Below, one piece after another: positions 7,304 through 13,699 of a stretch of 13,821 bases of DNA. A model generated the notes under the pieces. That model was not told the origin of the DNA, ran no database searches, and was given only the letters and a program-made list of their open reading frames with translations. The translations under genes and the position numbers were made by a program. Origin of the DNA: Muribaculaceae bacterium (GTDB lineage Bacteria > Bacteroidota > Bacteroidia > Bacteroidales > Muribaculaceae); NCBI GenBank assembly GCA_020026215.1, contig JAHHQT010000046.1:1-13821 (forward strand), given 5' to 3'. Each line of letters begins with the position of its first letter. The first letter of the stretch is position 1.

Positions 7304-8431
7304 ATGAAAACAATCAGATTTTTTGCGTTTCTCGCTTCCGTCGTTTTAATCTTACAATGTACAAGTTGCAAGAAAAATCAGCTTACTGATGAACAAATCA
7401 AAGAATATGCTGCCCAAATGTTGATGGTGGGTTTCAAAGGAGATTCTATTGATGAAAACAGTGATGTTGCCCGCTATATCCGTGATTTGAAGGTGGGCGG
7501 TATTATTCTTTTTGATGTTGACCTGACAGGTGATGCCACTATAGGTTCAAGAAATATCACTTCCGTTGACCAACTTAAAAAACTTACTGCAGATTTGCAG
7601 AGTTTCGCAGATTATAAACTTTTGATTTCCGTTGACCAGGAGGGCGGTAAAGTGATGCGTTTGAAAGAACGCTATGGTTTTGCTCCTACAGTCAGTGCTG
7701 AATATTTGGGTGAAGTAAACAATGCCGATACGACTGCATTCTATGCCGGTCGTATTGCTGAAGAAATGGAAAAGGTCGGTTTGAATATCAACCTTGCTCC
7801 GCTTTTGGATATTCACAATCCTGAATGTCCGGTAATTGGAAAACTGCATCGTGGCTTTTCTGCCGATACAGCTGTGATTACAGGTATTTCACGTGATTTT
7901 ATCAAGGCTCATAGGACGCATAATATTCTTTGTGCAGTGAAACACTTTCCGGGACACGGTAGCGCAATCGACGACTCTCACTATGATTTGGCAGATGTCA
8001 CTAACACATGGAATCCTTCTGAACTTGCACCTTATAGAGATTTGATTAAAGAAGGTAATTTGGATATGGTGATGACTGCTCACATTTTCAACCGTCAGCT
8101 TGATCCTGTTTATCCTGCTACTTTGTCAAAGAAAATGTTGACAGATGTTTTGCGTGGTCAATTGAAATTTGAGGGTGTAATTGTTACTGACGACCTTTAT
8201 ATGAAAGGCATTATTGACAAGTATGAGATTCGTGATGCTGTGATTCTAGCTATCAATGCCGGAGCAGACATCTTATTGATGGGTAACAATATCTCTACAG
8301 GATTCGAACCTGACAGACCATTTAAAGTGGTGGATATGATTGTTGAAGCTGTGAAGTCTGGGGAAATTGATGAAGCCAGACTTATAGAATCTCACGAAAG
8401 AATTGAGGCATTGAAAAATAAGTTGAAATAG
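7304..8431 (+). CDS. Lipoprotein beta-N-acetylhexosaminidase, glycoside hydrolase family 3 (NagZ type)
   Basis: This GH3 enzyme is predicted to release N-acetylglucosamine from peptidoglycan fragments or similar glycans. The motif KHFPGHG (213-219) followed by Asp224-Ser-His226 is the histidine-aspartate acid/base dyad specific to NagZ-type members. The nucleophile is Asp296 in VTDDLYM. The substrate-binding VDQEGGKVMRL segment is at 110-120. Length (375 residues) fits a single TIM-barrel form with an N-terminal signal, without the C-terminal GH3 domain. The N-terminus is a lipoprotein signal with the likely lipid-bearing Cys22 (CTSC). Cytoplasmic E. coli NagZ lacks such a signal, so this one acts in the periplasm or at an envelope face. 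Residues after the cysteine (KKNQ) do not match the Bacteroidetes surface-export signal. Flanked by terminators, it is a single-gene unit. Confidence 0.93.
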   Translation: MKTIRFFAFLASVVLILQCTSCKKNQLTDEQIKEYAAQMLMVGFKGDSIDENSDVARYIRDLKVGGIILFDVDLTGDATIGSRNITSVDQLKKLTADLQSFADYKLLISVDQEGGKVMRLKERYGFAPTVSAEYLGEVNNADTTAFYAGRIAEEMEKVGLNINLAPLLDIHNPECPVIGKLHRGFSADTAVITGISRDFIKAHRTHNILCAVKHFPGHGSAIDDSHYDLADVTNTWNPSELAPYRDLIKEGNLDMVMTAHIFNRQLDPVYPATLSKKMLTDVLRGQLKFEGVIVTDDLYMKGIIDKYEIRDAVILAINAGADILLMGNNISTGFEPDRPFKVVDMIVEAVKSGEIDEARLIESHERIEALKNKLK

Positions 8432-8463
8432 AAAATATAGATTCTCGGATAAAATTTGAAAAT

Positions 8464-8503
8464 AAAAAATTCCTGCAAGCGTTAAACTTGCAGGAATTTT
8501 TTT
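8464..8503. terminator. Bidirectional intrinsic terminator
   Basis: A perfect 16-bp inverted repeat (8464-8479 with 8487-8502) encloses a 7-base loop, with A6 on the left and T7 on the right. It lies between the convergent GH3 gene and the cysteine-motif gene and can serve both. Confidence 0.9.
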
Positions 8504-8520
8504 ATGTGTGTATCGTTGGC

Positions 8521-9570
8521 CTATAGGTGACCGCTACCACGGCACATGAAGCATCTTCCGTTTCCAAAGCAACGAGGGCATTGGTCGTCGTGTCCTGAAT
8601 AGCTGTTGAAGGTGTAGCCTCTTCCATGACAAAGTGTGCAATAACCGCTACCATGACATTCTGTACAGGTTTGATATGTTGAGCTTGATGAAGAACTTGA
8701 CGAACTTCCTGAATTGTAGTAATTGTTTCCGCCACTGTAATAATTTCCACCCCCGTAGTATTTTTTCGTTTCCACTCTCTTATAATATTTACCATTTAGA
8801 ACAAGGCTTGAATAGTCTGCTTGTAATATAAAGGAGTTATCGTTGCGAGTCGTTGTGTATTTTCCAGAAAAAAAGGACTTGATAGGATTCCCAAAAAAGT
8901 CATATCCTATAATTTCCTGAACTGGCTTTAGGTCATATCCGTTGAAGCCCAATCCGTCAGAAGTGTTGTAATCCCAATGGTATAATTCCGTTCTAGAGTA
9001 ATCTACCCAAACCGTTGCTTGTTGTTCATTATTGTTGTTGATTACGAACGTAATAAATAGGTTGTTACCATCATCGCTTGCGAAGGAAAAAGATTTGCCC
9101 TCTGGAAAAATCTTTTGCACTTCTTTGACACCTGTACCTGTAAAGTATGTCCAGTCGCTATTAGAAATATATTTCCCTAAAGAATTGGAATATACAGCAG
9201 CATAGCATTTATAGGAATGTTCTCCCGGTAGCATGTGTATTTCACTATAGGGAATGAACACTTTGAAGTCTTCATATAAGGAGTTTTCATATGTGGGACT
9301 GAATTTATCAGAACAACTAACATTTCCGTCGGTTGTACGGTAATTATCATTTAGGTCTTTTACAGGAGAGCCATCTTGGTGATAAAAGAACACAACAACT
9401 TTTCCAGTCATGTCTTTCATGCTATAGGTGTGAAATTTTGTGTGGACTCTCATCCCTTTTTCCCCGCCTTGAAAGACGTCGAATTCCAACCAAATTTTAT
9501 CAAATTTTGCGGTTTGTGCATTAGATAATATTGGCAGTAATAGCAGGAACAGTAATAGTAGCTTTTTCAT
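8521..9570 (-). CDS. Secreted protein with C-terminal DnaJ-like CxxCxGxG cysteine module
   Basis: The start chosen is the ATG at 9570, which opens directly with a signal peptide (MKKLLLLFLLLLPILSNAQ). A longer in-frame form from 9654 has no export signal at its front and would overlap the promoter. The 349-residue product has a beta-rich N-terminal region (about 20-150), a second region (about 150-265), then a low-complexity linker rich in Gly, Tyr and Asn and a run of nine serines (289-297). Four CxxCxGxG motifs end it: 302-309, 311-318, 331-338 and 340-347. The motif matches the zinc-binding cysteine-rich domain of DnaJ, but there is no J domain. The motifs come as two closely paired units. 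The function is unknown. Zinc or disulfide bonding in the cell envelope is possible. Single gene with its own promoter and terminator. Confidence 0.85.
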   Translation of the reverse strand: MKKLLLLFLLLLPILSNAQTAKFDKIWLEFDVFQGGEKGMRVHTKFHTYSMKDMTGKVVVFFYHQDGSPVKDLNDNYRTTDGNVSCSDKFSPTYENSLYEDFKVFIPYSEIHMLPGEHSYKCYAAVYSNSLGKYISNSDWTYFTGTGVKEVQKIFPEGKSFSFASDDGNNLFITFVINNNNEQQATVWVDYSRTELYHWDYNTSDGLGFNGYDLKPVQEIIGYDFFGNPIKSFFSGKYTTTRNDNSFILQADYSSLVLNGKYYKRVETKKYYGGGNYYSGGNNYYNSGSSSSSSSSSTYQTCTECHGSGYCTLCHGRGYTFNSYSGHDDQCPRCFGNGRCFMCRGSGHL

Positions 9571-9623
9571 GACTAAATCTTTATATAAGTTAGGACAATC
9601 GGTATTTATTGGTTTCCCATTTG

Positions 9624-9655
9624 CAAAAATACAATTGTATGTATATATAAGCAAA
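9624..9655 (-). promoter_or_regulatory. Promoter of the secreted cysteine-module gene
   Basis: On the minus strand TATTTTTG (9631-9624) is the -7 element, and TTTG (9655-9652) the -33 element, with 20 bases between TTG and the -7 box. Transcription would start near 9618, about 48 bases before the chosen ATG. That supports the start at 9570 over the upstream one at 9654. Confidence 0.8.
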
Positions 9656-9837
9656 TTTTAATCTTGGATATTTAAGATTCTATTTTTCTGTGGTCTAAAT
9701 AAGATGCATGTTAATTGTATATTAAACGATTATTATTCTTATAAATGAATTATTATCCAAAATGCAGATTGCAGAAATTTATTATTTAAAGGATTTGGAG
9801 GGTAAGATTGTGGGTTGAAAAGCAATAATAGATATTT

Positions 9838-9854
9838 ACTTACAGATTGTAAGT
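9838..9854. promoter_or_regulatory. Palindrome upstream of the lysO promoter, possible operator
   Basis: ACTTACA-GAT-TGTAAGT is a perfect 7-bp inverted repeat with a 3-base centre, ending 25 bases before the -33 element. Its core ACAGATTGTAA (9842-9852) occurs again at 9935-9945, just downstream of the promoter. Operator function is inferred from symmetry, repetition and position. Confidence 0.4.
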
Positions 9855-9879
9855 GAATGAAATTTTTATTGCATAATAC

Positions 9880-9910
9880 TTGACATTTGTTGTAGATATT
9901 GCTACTTTTG
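9880..9910 (+). promoter_or_regulatory. Promoter of the split lysO genes
   Basis: TTG (9880-9882) and TACTTTTG (9903-9910) match the Bacteroidetes -33 and -7 elements with exactly 20 bases between them. The predicted leader runs about 140 bases to the first ATG at 10061. Confidence 0.8.
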
Positions 9911-10060
9911 CACCCTATTTTAGAGCGGTAGCTGACAGATTGTAATTATCTGGTGGGGTTTTCTTTAATAACTCACTGATTTTATTGCTTTATTTGATTG
10001 CAATCGGTTGATAACTAATATTTAAAGGTTTTTGACAACTAATTATAAATTGTAATTTAC
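9911..10060 (+). other. Long structured 5' leader of lysO mRNA
   Basis: The leader holds no start codon in a plausible frame. It contains a CAGAT/ATCTG hairpin (9936-9940 with 9948-9952) followed by GGTGGGG and a broken T run (9959-9966), and a second ATTGC/GCAAT hairpin (about 9986-10002). CACC (9911-9914) could close over GGTG (9952-9955). It does not match the lysine riboswitch consensus I know. An attenuator or protein-bound leader is possible. The rest of the 9656-10060 gap is A+T-rich, with no supported gene. Confidence 0.35.
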
Positions 10061-10345
10061 ATGTTTATATTTGTATCATTAATGGGTGTCGGAGCAGTTA
10101 TAGGTTACTCTTTGAGAAAAAAGTCGGCCGTACATAAAGTGCCCATTCTAATTCAAGCGGTCGTGTGCTGTCTCCTGTTCCTTTTGGGTTTTTCGATAGG
10201 AATGAATAAGTTGATAATTGATCATCTTAGTTATTTTTGTGAGCAGGCGGCTGTGATTGCTTTTCTAAGTATAACCGGTAGTATTGTTGTTTCTATATTG
10301 GTGTATCATTTTTATTTTAAGAAGGGTTCGAAAAATGAAAAGTAG
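10061..10345 (+). CDS. LysO N-terminal-half protein (small membrane subunit of lysine exporter)
   Basis: A 94-residue integral membrane protein with about three hydrophobic helices (about 1-17, 27-47 and 62-86) and positively charged loops (SLRKKS, FKKGSKNEK). It corresponds to the N-terminal part of the LysO (YbjE, DUF340) lysine exporter, which in E. coli is one chain of about 300 residues and drives lysine efflux across the inner membrane. Here the second part is encoded by the next gene, whose ATG lies inside the last codons of this one (11-base overlap). The two proteins are probably made by coupled translation and assemble together. The split form is, as far as I know, usual in Bacteroidales, so it is not treated as a broken gene. 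Confidence 0.8.
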   Translation: MFIFVSLMGVGAVIGYSLRKKSAVHKVPILIQAVVCCLLFLLGFSIGMNKLIIDHLSYFCEQAAVIAFLSITGSIVVSILVYHFYFKKGSKNEK

Positions 10346-10955
10346 TTTAATTACTTTGTGTTGCTTTATTTTGGGATGTTTGTCAGGAGTGTATTTTATG
10401 GTAGATATTGATGTACACATGCTTTCCGTATATGTATTATATTTCCTGATGATTCTTATAGGAATAAATATAGGCAGTAATCCTGAGATTAAAGAATTCA
10501 AATCACAATTTAGTTTTAAGATGCTACTTGTTCCGTTGGCAACAGTGACAGGTACCATTGCATTTTCTGCATTGGGCGGTTTCTTATTGAGTCAGTGGAC
10601 AGCTTTTGATTGTATGGCTGTAGGAAGCGGTTTTGCCTATTATTCTGTTTCGTCTATTTTGATAACGGATTTGAAGAGTGCAAGTTTGGGTGTACAAATT
10701 GCCACTGAATTGGGAACAATTGCGTTGCTTGCGAATATATTCCGTGAAATGTTTGCCTTGATAGGAGTCCCATTGATTAGAAAATATTTTGGCTATCTTG
10801 CGCCAATTTCGGCTGCGGGGATAGGCTCTTCTGATATAACGCTGGGTGCGATTGAAAAATATTGTGGCATGAGTGCTGTGCCTATTGCTATTGTGCACGG
10901 TATCATGATTAATATTACCATGCCGTTTTTCGTGACATTCTTTTGTGAATTATAG
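10335..10955 (+). CDS. lysO: Lysine exporter LysO family protein (C-terminal-half subunit)
   Basis: From the ATG at 10335 the product is 206 residues, almost wholly membrane-embedded. The LysO family core is visible in GSGFAYYSVSSILITDLKS and in ATELGTIALLANIFREM, close to the E. coli YbjE sequence, and in AAGIGSSDITLGAIEKYCG. The frame also extends upstream to an ATG at 10284 within the preceding gene. The 10335 start is preferred because it gives a natural membrane N-terminus and a short overlap. With the upstream protein it should form a complete lysine exporter, protecting the cell from excess lysine or lysine-containing peptides. A strong terminator follows at 11001-11062. Confidence 0.88.
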   Translation: MKSSLITLCCFILGCLSGVYFMVDIDVHMLSVYVLYFLMILIGINIGSNPEIKEFKSQFSFKMLLVPLATVTGTIAFSALGGFLLSQWTAFDCMAVGSGFAYYSVSSILITDLKSASLGVQIATELGTIALLANIFREMFALIGVPLIRKYFGYLAPISAAGIGSSDITLGAIEKYCGMSAVPIAIVHGIMINITMPFFVTFFCEL

Positions 10956-11000
10956 AACGAACGTGAAATTTAGGATTTAGTTTAATATATTTGAAATTGG

Positions 11001-11062
11001 GAATTGTTGGATTTAATCCCGGAGTTGTTATCTGGGAACGTTAATTCAACAATTCTTTTTTT
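11001..11062 (+). terminator. Strong intrinsic terminator of the lysO operon
   Basis: GAATTGTTG (11001-11009) pairs perfectly with CAACAATTC (11047-11055), extended inward by four more pairs including one G-U. An inner TCCC/GGGA helix is also possible. Seven T (11056-11062) follow directly. The 37-base interior is longer than in a minimal terminator. Confidence 0.8.
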
Positions 11063-11167
11063 GATGGGATTGTGGATGGAGCGCTTGGCTGGGTCAGGAT
11101 TAGAACGCACATCCGCAGGATTCGGAAACATTTCATTCGTGAGGTATTTCTTTTTTCTTTTAAAAGA
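11063..11167. other. Unassigned intergenic segment between lysO and the accessory operon
   Basis: About 100 bases are richer in G+C than the sequence around them (GGAGCGCTTGGCTGGGTCAG and onward). They carry an A-run/T-run tail near 11150-11165. Both strands have short open frames without a ribosome-binding site or recognisable product. It does not fold as a tRNA. It marks the junction between conserved core genes and the accessory operon. Confidence 0.3.
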
Positions 11168-11193
11168 GGGTAGACAACCAAAGTTGTCCATCC
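11162..11193 (-). terminator. Probable terminator of the accessory operon
   Basis: On the minus strand GGATGGACAAC and GTTGTCTACCC (11193-11168) form a stem with a perfect GACAAC/GTTGTC core around a 4-base loop, followed by CTCTTTT. It lies about 38 bases after the last stop codon of the operon. Confidence 0.6.
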
Positions 11194-11230
11194 ATGATTA
11201 AAATTGAAATCCTTATGCACAATAAAAATA

Positions 11231-11530
11231 TCACCAACTAACAACTGTATCTATAGCCTCCTCATAATCTGAAACAATGGTATCTGAAGCAATTATCTCA
11301 TGAGAAGAGGACTGGGTGTTGCTCTTGGCTTCTTTTCCTGTTAGCACTTTAATGTACTGAGGGAATTTTGTCTTGAACTCTTGGGCTGAATACCAGTCTC
11401 CAGTCCATCTATCCCGGATGCTATTACTATTTTTTACTCGGAATCTATTGTTCATAAATATACCTGATATCCATAATGCTATGATAAAAACCATAGCAAT
11501 AGACCCCGTTATTTTCAAGAACTTATCCAT
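11231..11530 (-). CDS. Small single-pass membrane protein, third gene of the Mrr-nuclease operon
   Basis: No family is recognised. The 99-residue product has one hydrophobic helix (about residues 5-25, SIAMVFIIALWISGIFM). A basic segment follows (about 28-40, RFRVKNSNSIRDR), then a short soluble domain (WYSAQEFKTKFPQYIKVL) and a polar, acidic tail ending SDYEEAIDTVVSW. It could be an uncleaved signal anchor with the C-terminal part outside, or the reverse; positive charges lie on both sides of the helix. It begins three bases after the nuclease stop, so it belongs to the same transcript and may partner the membrane-anchored nuclease as regulator, anchor or immunity factor. That role is inferred only from position. 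Its stop is the only TGA terminating an annotated gene here. The gene is A+T-rich like its two operon partners. Confidence 0.7.
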   Translation of the reverse strand: MDKFLKITGSIAMVFIIALWISGIFMNNRFRVKNSNSIRDRWTGDWYSAQEFKTKFPQYIKVLTGKEAKSNTQSSSHEIIASDTIVSDYEEAIDTVVSW

Positions 11531-11533
11531 ATG

Positions 11534-12997
11534 CTATTTCCATCTTTTGTAATAATTCCCGTACCATCTTTTCTTATAAGAGTTATTTTGAGTCAAACTC
11601 GTTCTTTCTACTGGCTTATAGGAAGGTGTTTCCATGTACTTTGAAAAGGCACATAAAGCCTCTTCGTTTGAATGTACCATAAATGTATGTCTATTGTATA
11701 TAATATCCTTAGAACTCACATCAATCATGTATAGAATAGATCTCCATTTCTTAGCTTCCGAGTTATCAATATAGATAGATGGTTCGATTATCAGGTCACC
11801 TATTTTTAGATTTTTACTTCCATCCTTTTCAATCGTCCAAGGCTGTCCGCTTCTAAGGTTTTGCCCATCGGTTAATTCTTTAAGTGTAACTAACTTCATA
11901 GATGTTTTGTCTACGAAGTGTTGTGCTTCCTGAGTAAGACCTCCTCGCCCATTAGCATGGAGACAAGCTAATATGCAGTTATCTACATTGTCTGCCTTGG
12001 CCACTCCATACAATTCTCTAACTGTTTCGACTCCAATTCTCCAAGAGTTGTAATGCTTGCATTGTATATAAGTTTTTACTCCATCCTTTTCAATTATAAC
12101 ATCAACTCCTCCGTCTCCACTTGGGGGTGTTACTTTTGCCTTATAGCCTTTACTTTCGTACCATTTCGCGATTTCGATTTCAAATGCAGTGGGAGATAGT
12201 TGAGTCCACCACTCCTCATTTTTAGAACGATAATATCCTTGGACTTTTTCTAGAAAAGAGCAGAATAGCCTCTTATAAATATCTTTATGCTCTTCTGTAA
12301 ACGCATTACTTTTGAGTGTCCCTTTTCCTAATGCCGATTGTTTCTCTTTTAGAAATTGTATGACAGCATAGAACTTCTTTTTTTGTCTTTTAGATAATTT
12401 TGATGTTATTCGATTCCTAACAATTGCGTCTAACCACATATATGTGATAATATCAGCAACAACTAAAGTATATATATTCATATACAATAGTACATAATCA
12501 AAGAAAAGAAAAAGTGTAGCAGGAACAAAAAGTAAAGGCCACAAAATTATGGCTCCATAACGGATGCTATCTCTACCTAAAATTCTATCATTCTTTTTCA
12601 AGTAGGCTTCCATGATTTCAGCTTCATAGATGTCTTCTATTTTTACACCATAAGAATTTGAATCAGGAGAGATATACTCTTTTATACCGTGTACCCTTAA
12701 TTCGCAGTCGAATCCATTGATCTCAGTATGGAATACTTCTGTTTTTAGCTTATAGTCATTTTGTGATTTATATTCAGGGGGAATGAATCTCTGACTTAAA
12801 CTTATGGTATAATCTATTGATGGGAAATTATATTTCGAGGTGTCTATGTCTTCTAAACTTGTTCCCCTCAAATTCCTTTTGCACTTGTCTATTTTGTTTT
12901 TCAGAGCAGTATATTCCAAATCGTGTACTAAATATAAAATTACTAGAACGATTAGAATAGAGATAAGGTATGATATTATTAAATAAGAAGGGATCAT
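11534..12997 (-). CDS. Membrane-anchored Mrr-type restriction endonuclease-like protein
   Basis: The 487-residue protein joins membrane helices to a PD-(D/E)xK nuclease domain. A first helix spans about residues 4-24. A soluble region (25-145) of unknown type follows. Two further helices lie at about 149-168 and 172-192, then a basic, helical linker (195-260). The Mrr_cat domain spans about 266-378. It shows Glu273 in AFEIEIAKWYESKGY, the catalytic Asp299 in SGDGGVDVII, Gln312-x-Lys314 in YIQCKHY, and the supporting VRELYGVAKA. The last 110 residues are of unknown fold and end in a basic, aromatic tail (KKRWYGNYYKRWK). Mrr-family domains cleave DNA, often modified or foreign DNA. The topology places the nuclease in the cytoplasm at the inner membrane. 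It sits four bases after the S24 repressor gene and three before the small membrane protein gene. The DNA target is unknown. Confidence 0.88.
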   Translation of the reverse strand: MIPSYLIISYLISILIVLVILYLVHDLEYTALKNKIDKCKRNLRGTSLEDIDTSKYNFPSIDYTISLSQRFIPPEYKSQNDYKLKTEVFHTEINGFDCELRVHGIKEYISPDSNSYGVKIEDIYEAEIMEAYLKKNDRILGRDSIRYGAIILWPLLFVPATLFLFFDYVLLYMNIYTLVVADIITYMWLDAIVRNRITSKLSKRQKKKFYAVIQFLKEKQSALGKGTLKSNAFTEEHKDIYKRLFCSFLEKVQGYYRSKNEEWWTQLSPTAFEIEIAKWYESKGYKAKVTPPSGDGGVDVIIEKDGVKTYIQCKHYNSWRIGVETVRELYGVAKADNVDNCILACLHANGRGGLTQEAQHFVDKTSMKLVTLKELTDGQNLRSGQPWTIEKDGSKNLKIGDLIIEPSIYIDNSEAKKWRSILYMIDVSSKDIIYNRHTFMVHSNEEALCAFSKYMETPSYKPVERTSLTQNNSYKKRWYGNYYKRWK

Positions 12998-13001
12998 ATT
13001 A

Positions 13002-13646
13002 TTATTTAATACTTAAACAAGCTAATACTTTGTAAACGCCATAAATATCCTTCAGCGTAACTAAGAAGGGAGGATATTCGGGATTAATAGAAACGCAACT
13101 GACACGACTATTGTCATTACCAACTGGCATAAGTTTCTTAATTATGGGGCCATTATTAGTATTAAGCACATAGACTTTGCCCCATTCGTTAAATGCATTA
13201 TCATCAAGTTTTTTCAAAAATACGATAGAGCCATTGGAATATTCAGGTGCCATTGATTCTTCTGTAATAGGAACTGCGATGTCAGCTCCATTGACTGGGG
13301 AGTAAAGCTGTTTACATTCTTCTCTCCTAACTGATAAGTAAAACTTATCAAACCTATCTGTCCGTGAAGAAACTGGAATAAGAGGAACTAATTTTTCTTG
13401 AGGTATACCTGTGTTACTAGTTGGTCTTGTTTGCTTATCAAACATATCCCCATTCCCATAAATTACCCAATCTTTATTTATTTTAGGAAAAGCACTGAAA
13501 ATCTTTTGTAGAACAGCAGATGAAGGAGATGCTTTCAAGTTTCTAATATAACCATTCGACAATTTTGCCTGTTCTTCAAATTTCCGTTGGCTTAATTGCA
13601 ATTCCTTAATTACTAATAATAAACGAGACTTAGCATTTTCTTCCAT
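13002..13646 (-). CDS. HTH / S24 peptidase-like (phage CI/LexA-type) transcriptional repressor
   Basis: The 214-residue protein has an N-terminal helix-turn-helix (about 8-56, core LSQRKFEEQAKLSNGYIRNL) followed by KDWVIYGNGDMF, a phrase usual in phage CI-like repressors. The C-terminal S24 domain (about 86-210) carries the Ser/Lys dyad: Ser131 in EESMAPEYSNGSIVF and Lys170 in GPIIKKLM, 39 residues apart (37 in LexA). Such repressors usually inactivate themselves by cleavage when RecA is activated by DNA damage. No clear Ala-Gly or Cys-Gly cleavage site is evident before Ser131, so self-cleavage is uncertain here. As first gene of the operon, directly next to two overlapping palindromes, it probably represses its own promoter and with it the downstream nuclease genes. 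Confidence 0.88.
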   Translation of the reverse strand: MEENAKSRLLLVIKELQLSQRKFEEQAKLSNGYIRNLKASPSSAVLQKIFSAFPKINKDWVIYGNGDMFDKQTRPTSNTGIPQEKLVPLIPVSSRTDRFDKFYLSVRREECKQLYSPVNGADIAVPITEESMAPEYSNGSIVFLKKLDDNAFNEWGKVYVLNTNNGPIIKKLMPVGNDNSRVSCVSINPEYPPFLVTLKDIYGVYKVLACLSIK

Positions 13647-13672
13647 ACAATTTCAAGTGTTAATTGATATTT

Positions 13673-13699
13673 CAAATAGTAGACATTTCACATTTGCAA
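13673..13699 (-). promoter_or_regulatory. Probable promoter of the accessory operon
   Basis: On the minus strand TACTATTTG (13681-13673) is a degenerate -7 element, with TTG at 13699-13697 as possible -33. The spacing to TATTTG is 18 bases. The match is weaker than at the other promoters of this window. The -33 triplet lies inside the palindrome, as expected for a repressible promoter. Confidence 0.4.

Noticed and set aside
8521..9654. Longer start for the cysteine-module protein (28 extra residues from 9654)
   Set aside because: The extension covers the -7 and -33 elements of the gene's own promoter and would put a non-hydrophobic stretch before the signal peptide.
9762..9818. 18-codon open frame upstream of lysO
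   Set aside because: Too short, no ribosome-binding site, upstream of the mapped-by-sequence promoter, and not lysine-rich as a leader peptide would be.
9911..10060. Lysine riboswitch
   Set aside because: The leader lacks the conserved junction sequences of the lysine aptamer that I know and is shorter than usual. Kept only as an unassigned leader.
10284..10334. Upstream start for the second lysO gene
   Set aside because: It would overlap the first gene by 62 bases. The ATG at 10335 gives the usual short overlap.
11080..11125. Possible tRNA 3' half on the minus strand (GTTCTAATCCTGACC-like stretch)
   Set aside because: The T-arm stems do not pair, and no acceptor or anticodon stem can be built around it.
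10982..11244. Open frames on both strands between lysO and the accessory operon (65-70 residues)
   Set aside because: They overlap a clear terminator and each other, lack plausible start context, and encode nothing recognisable. A second terminator also lies inside them.
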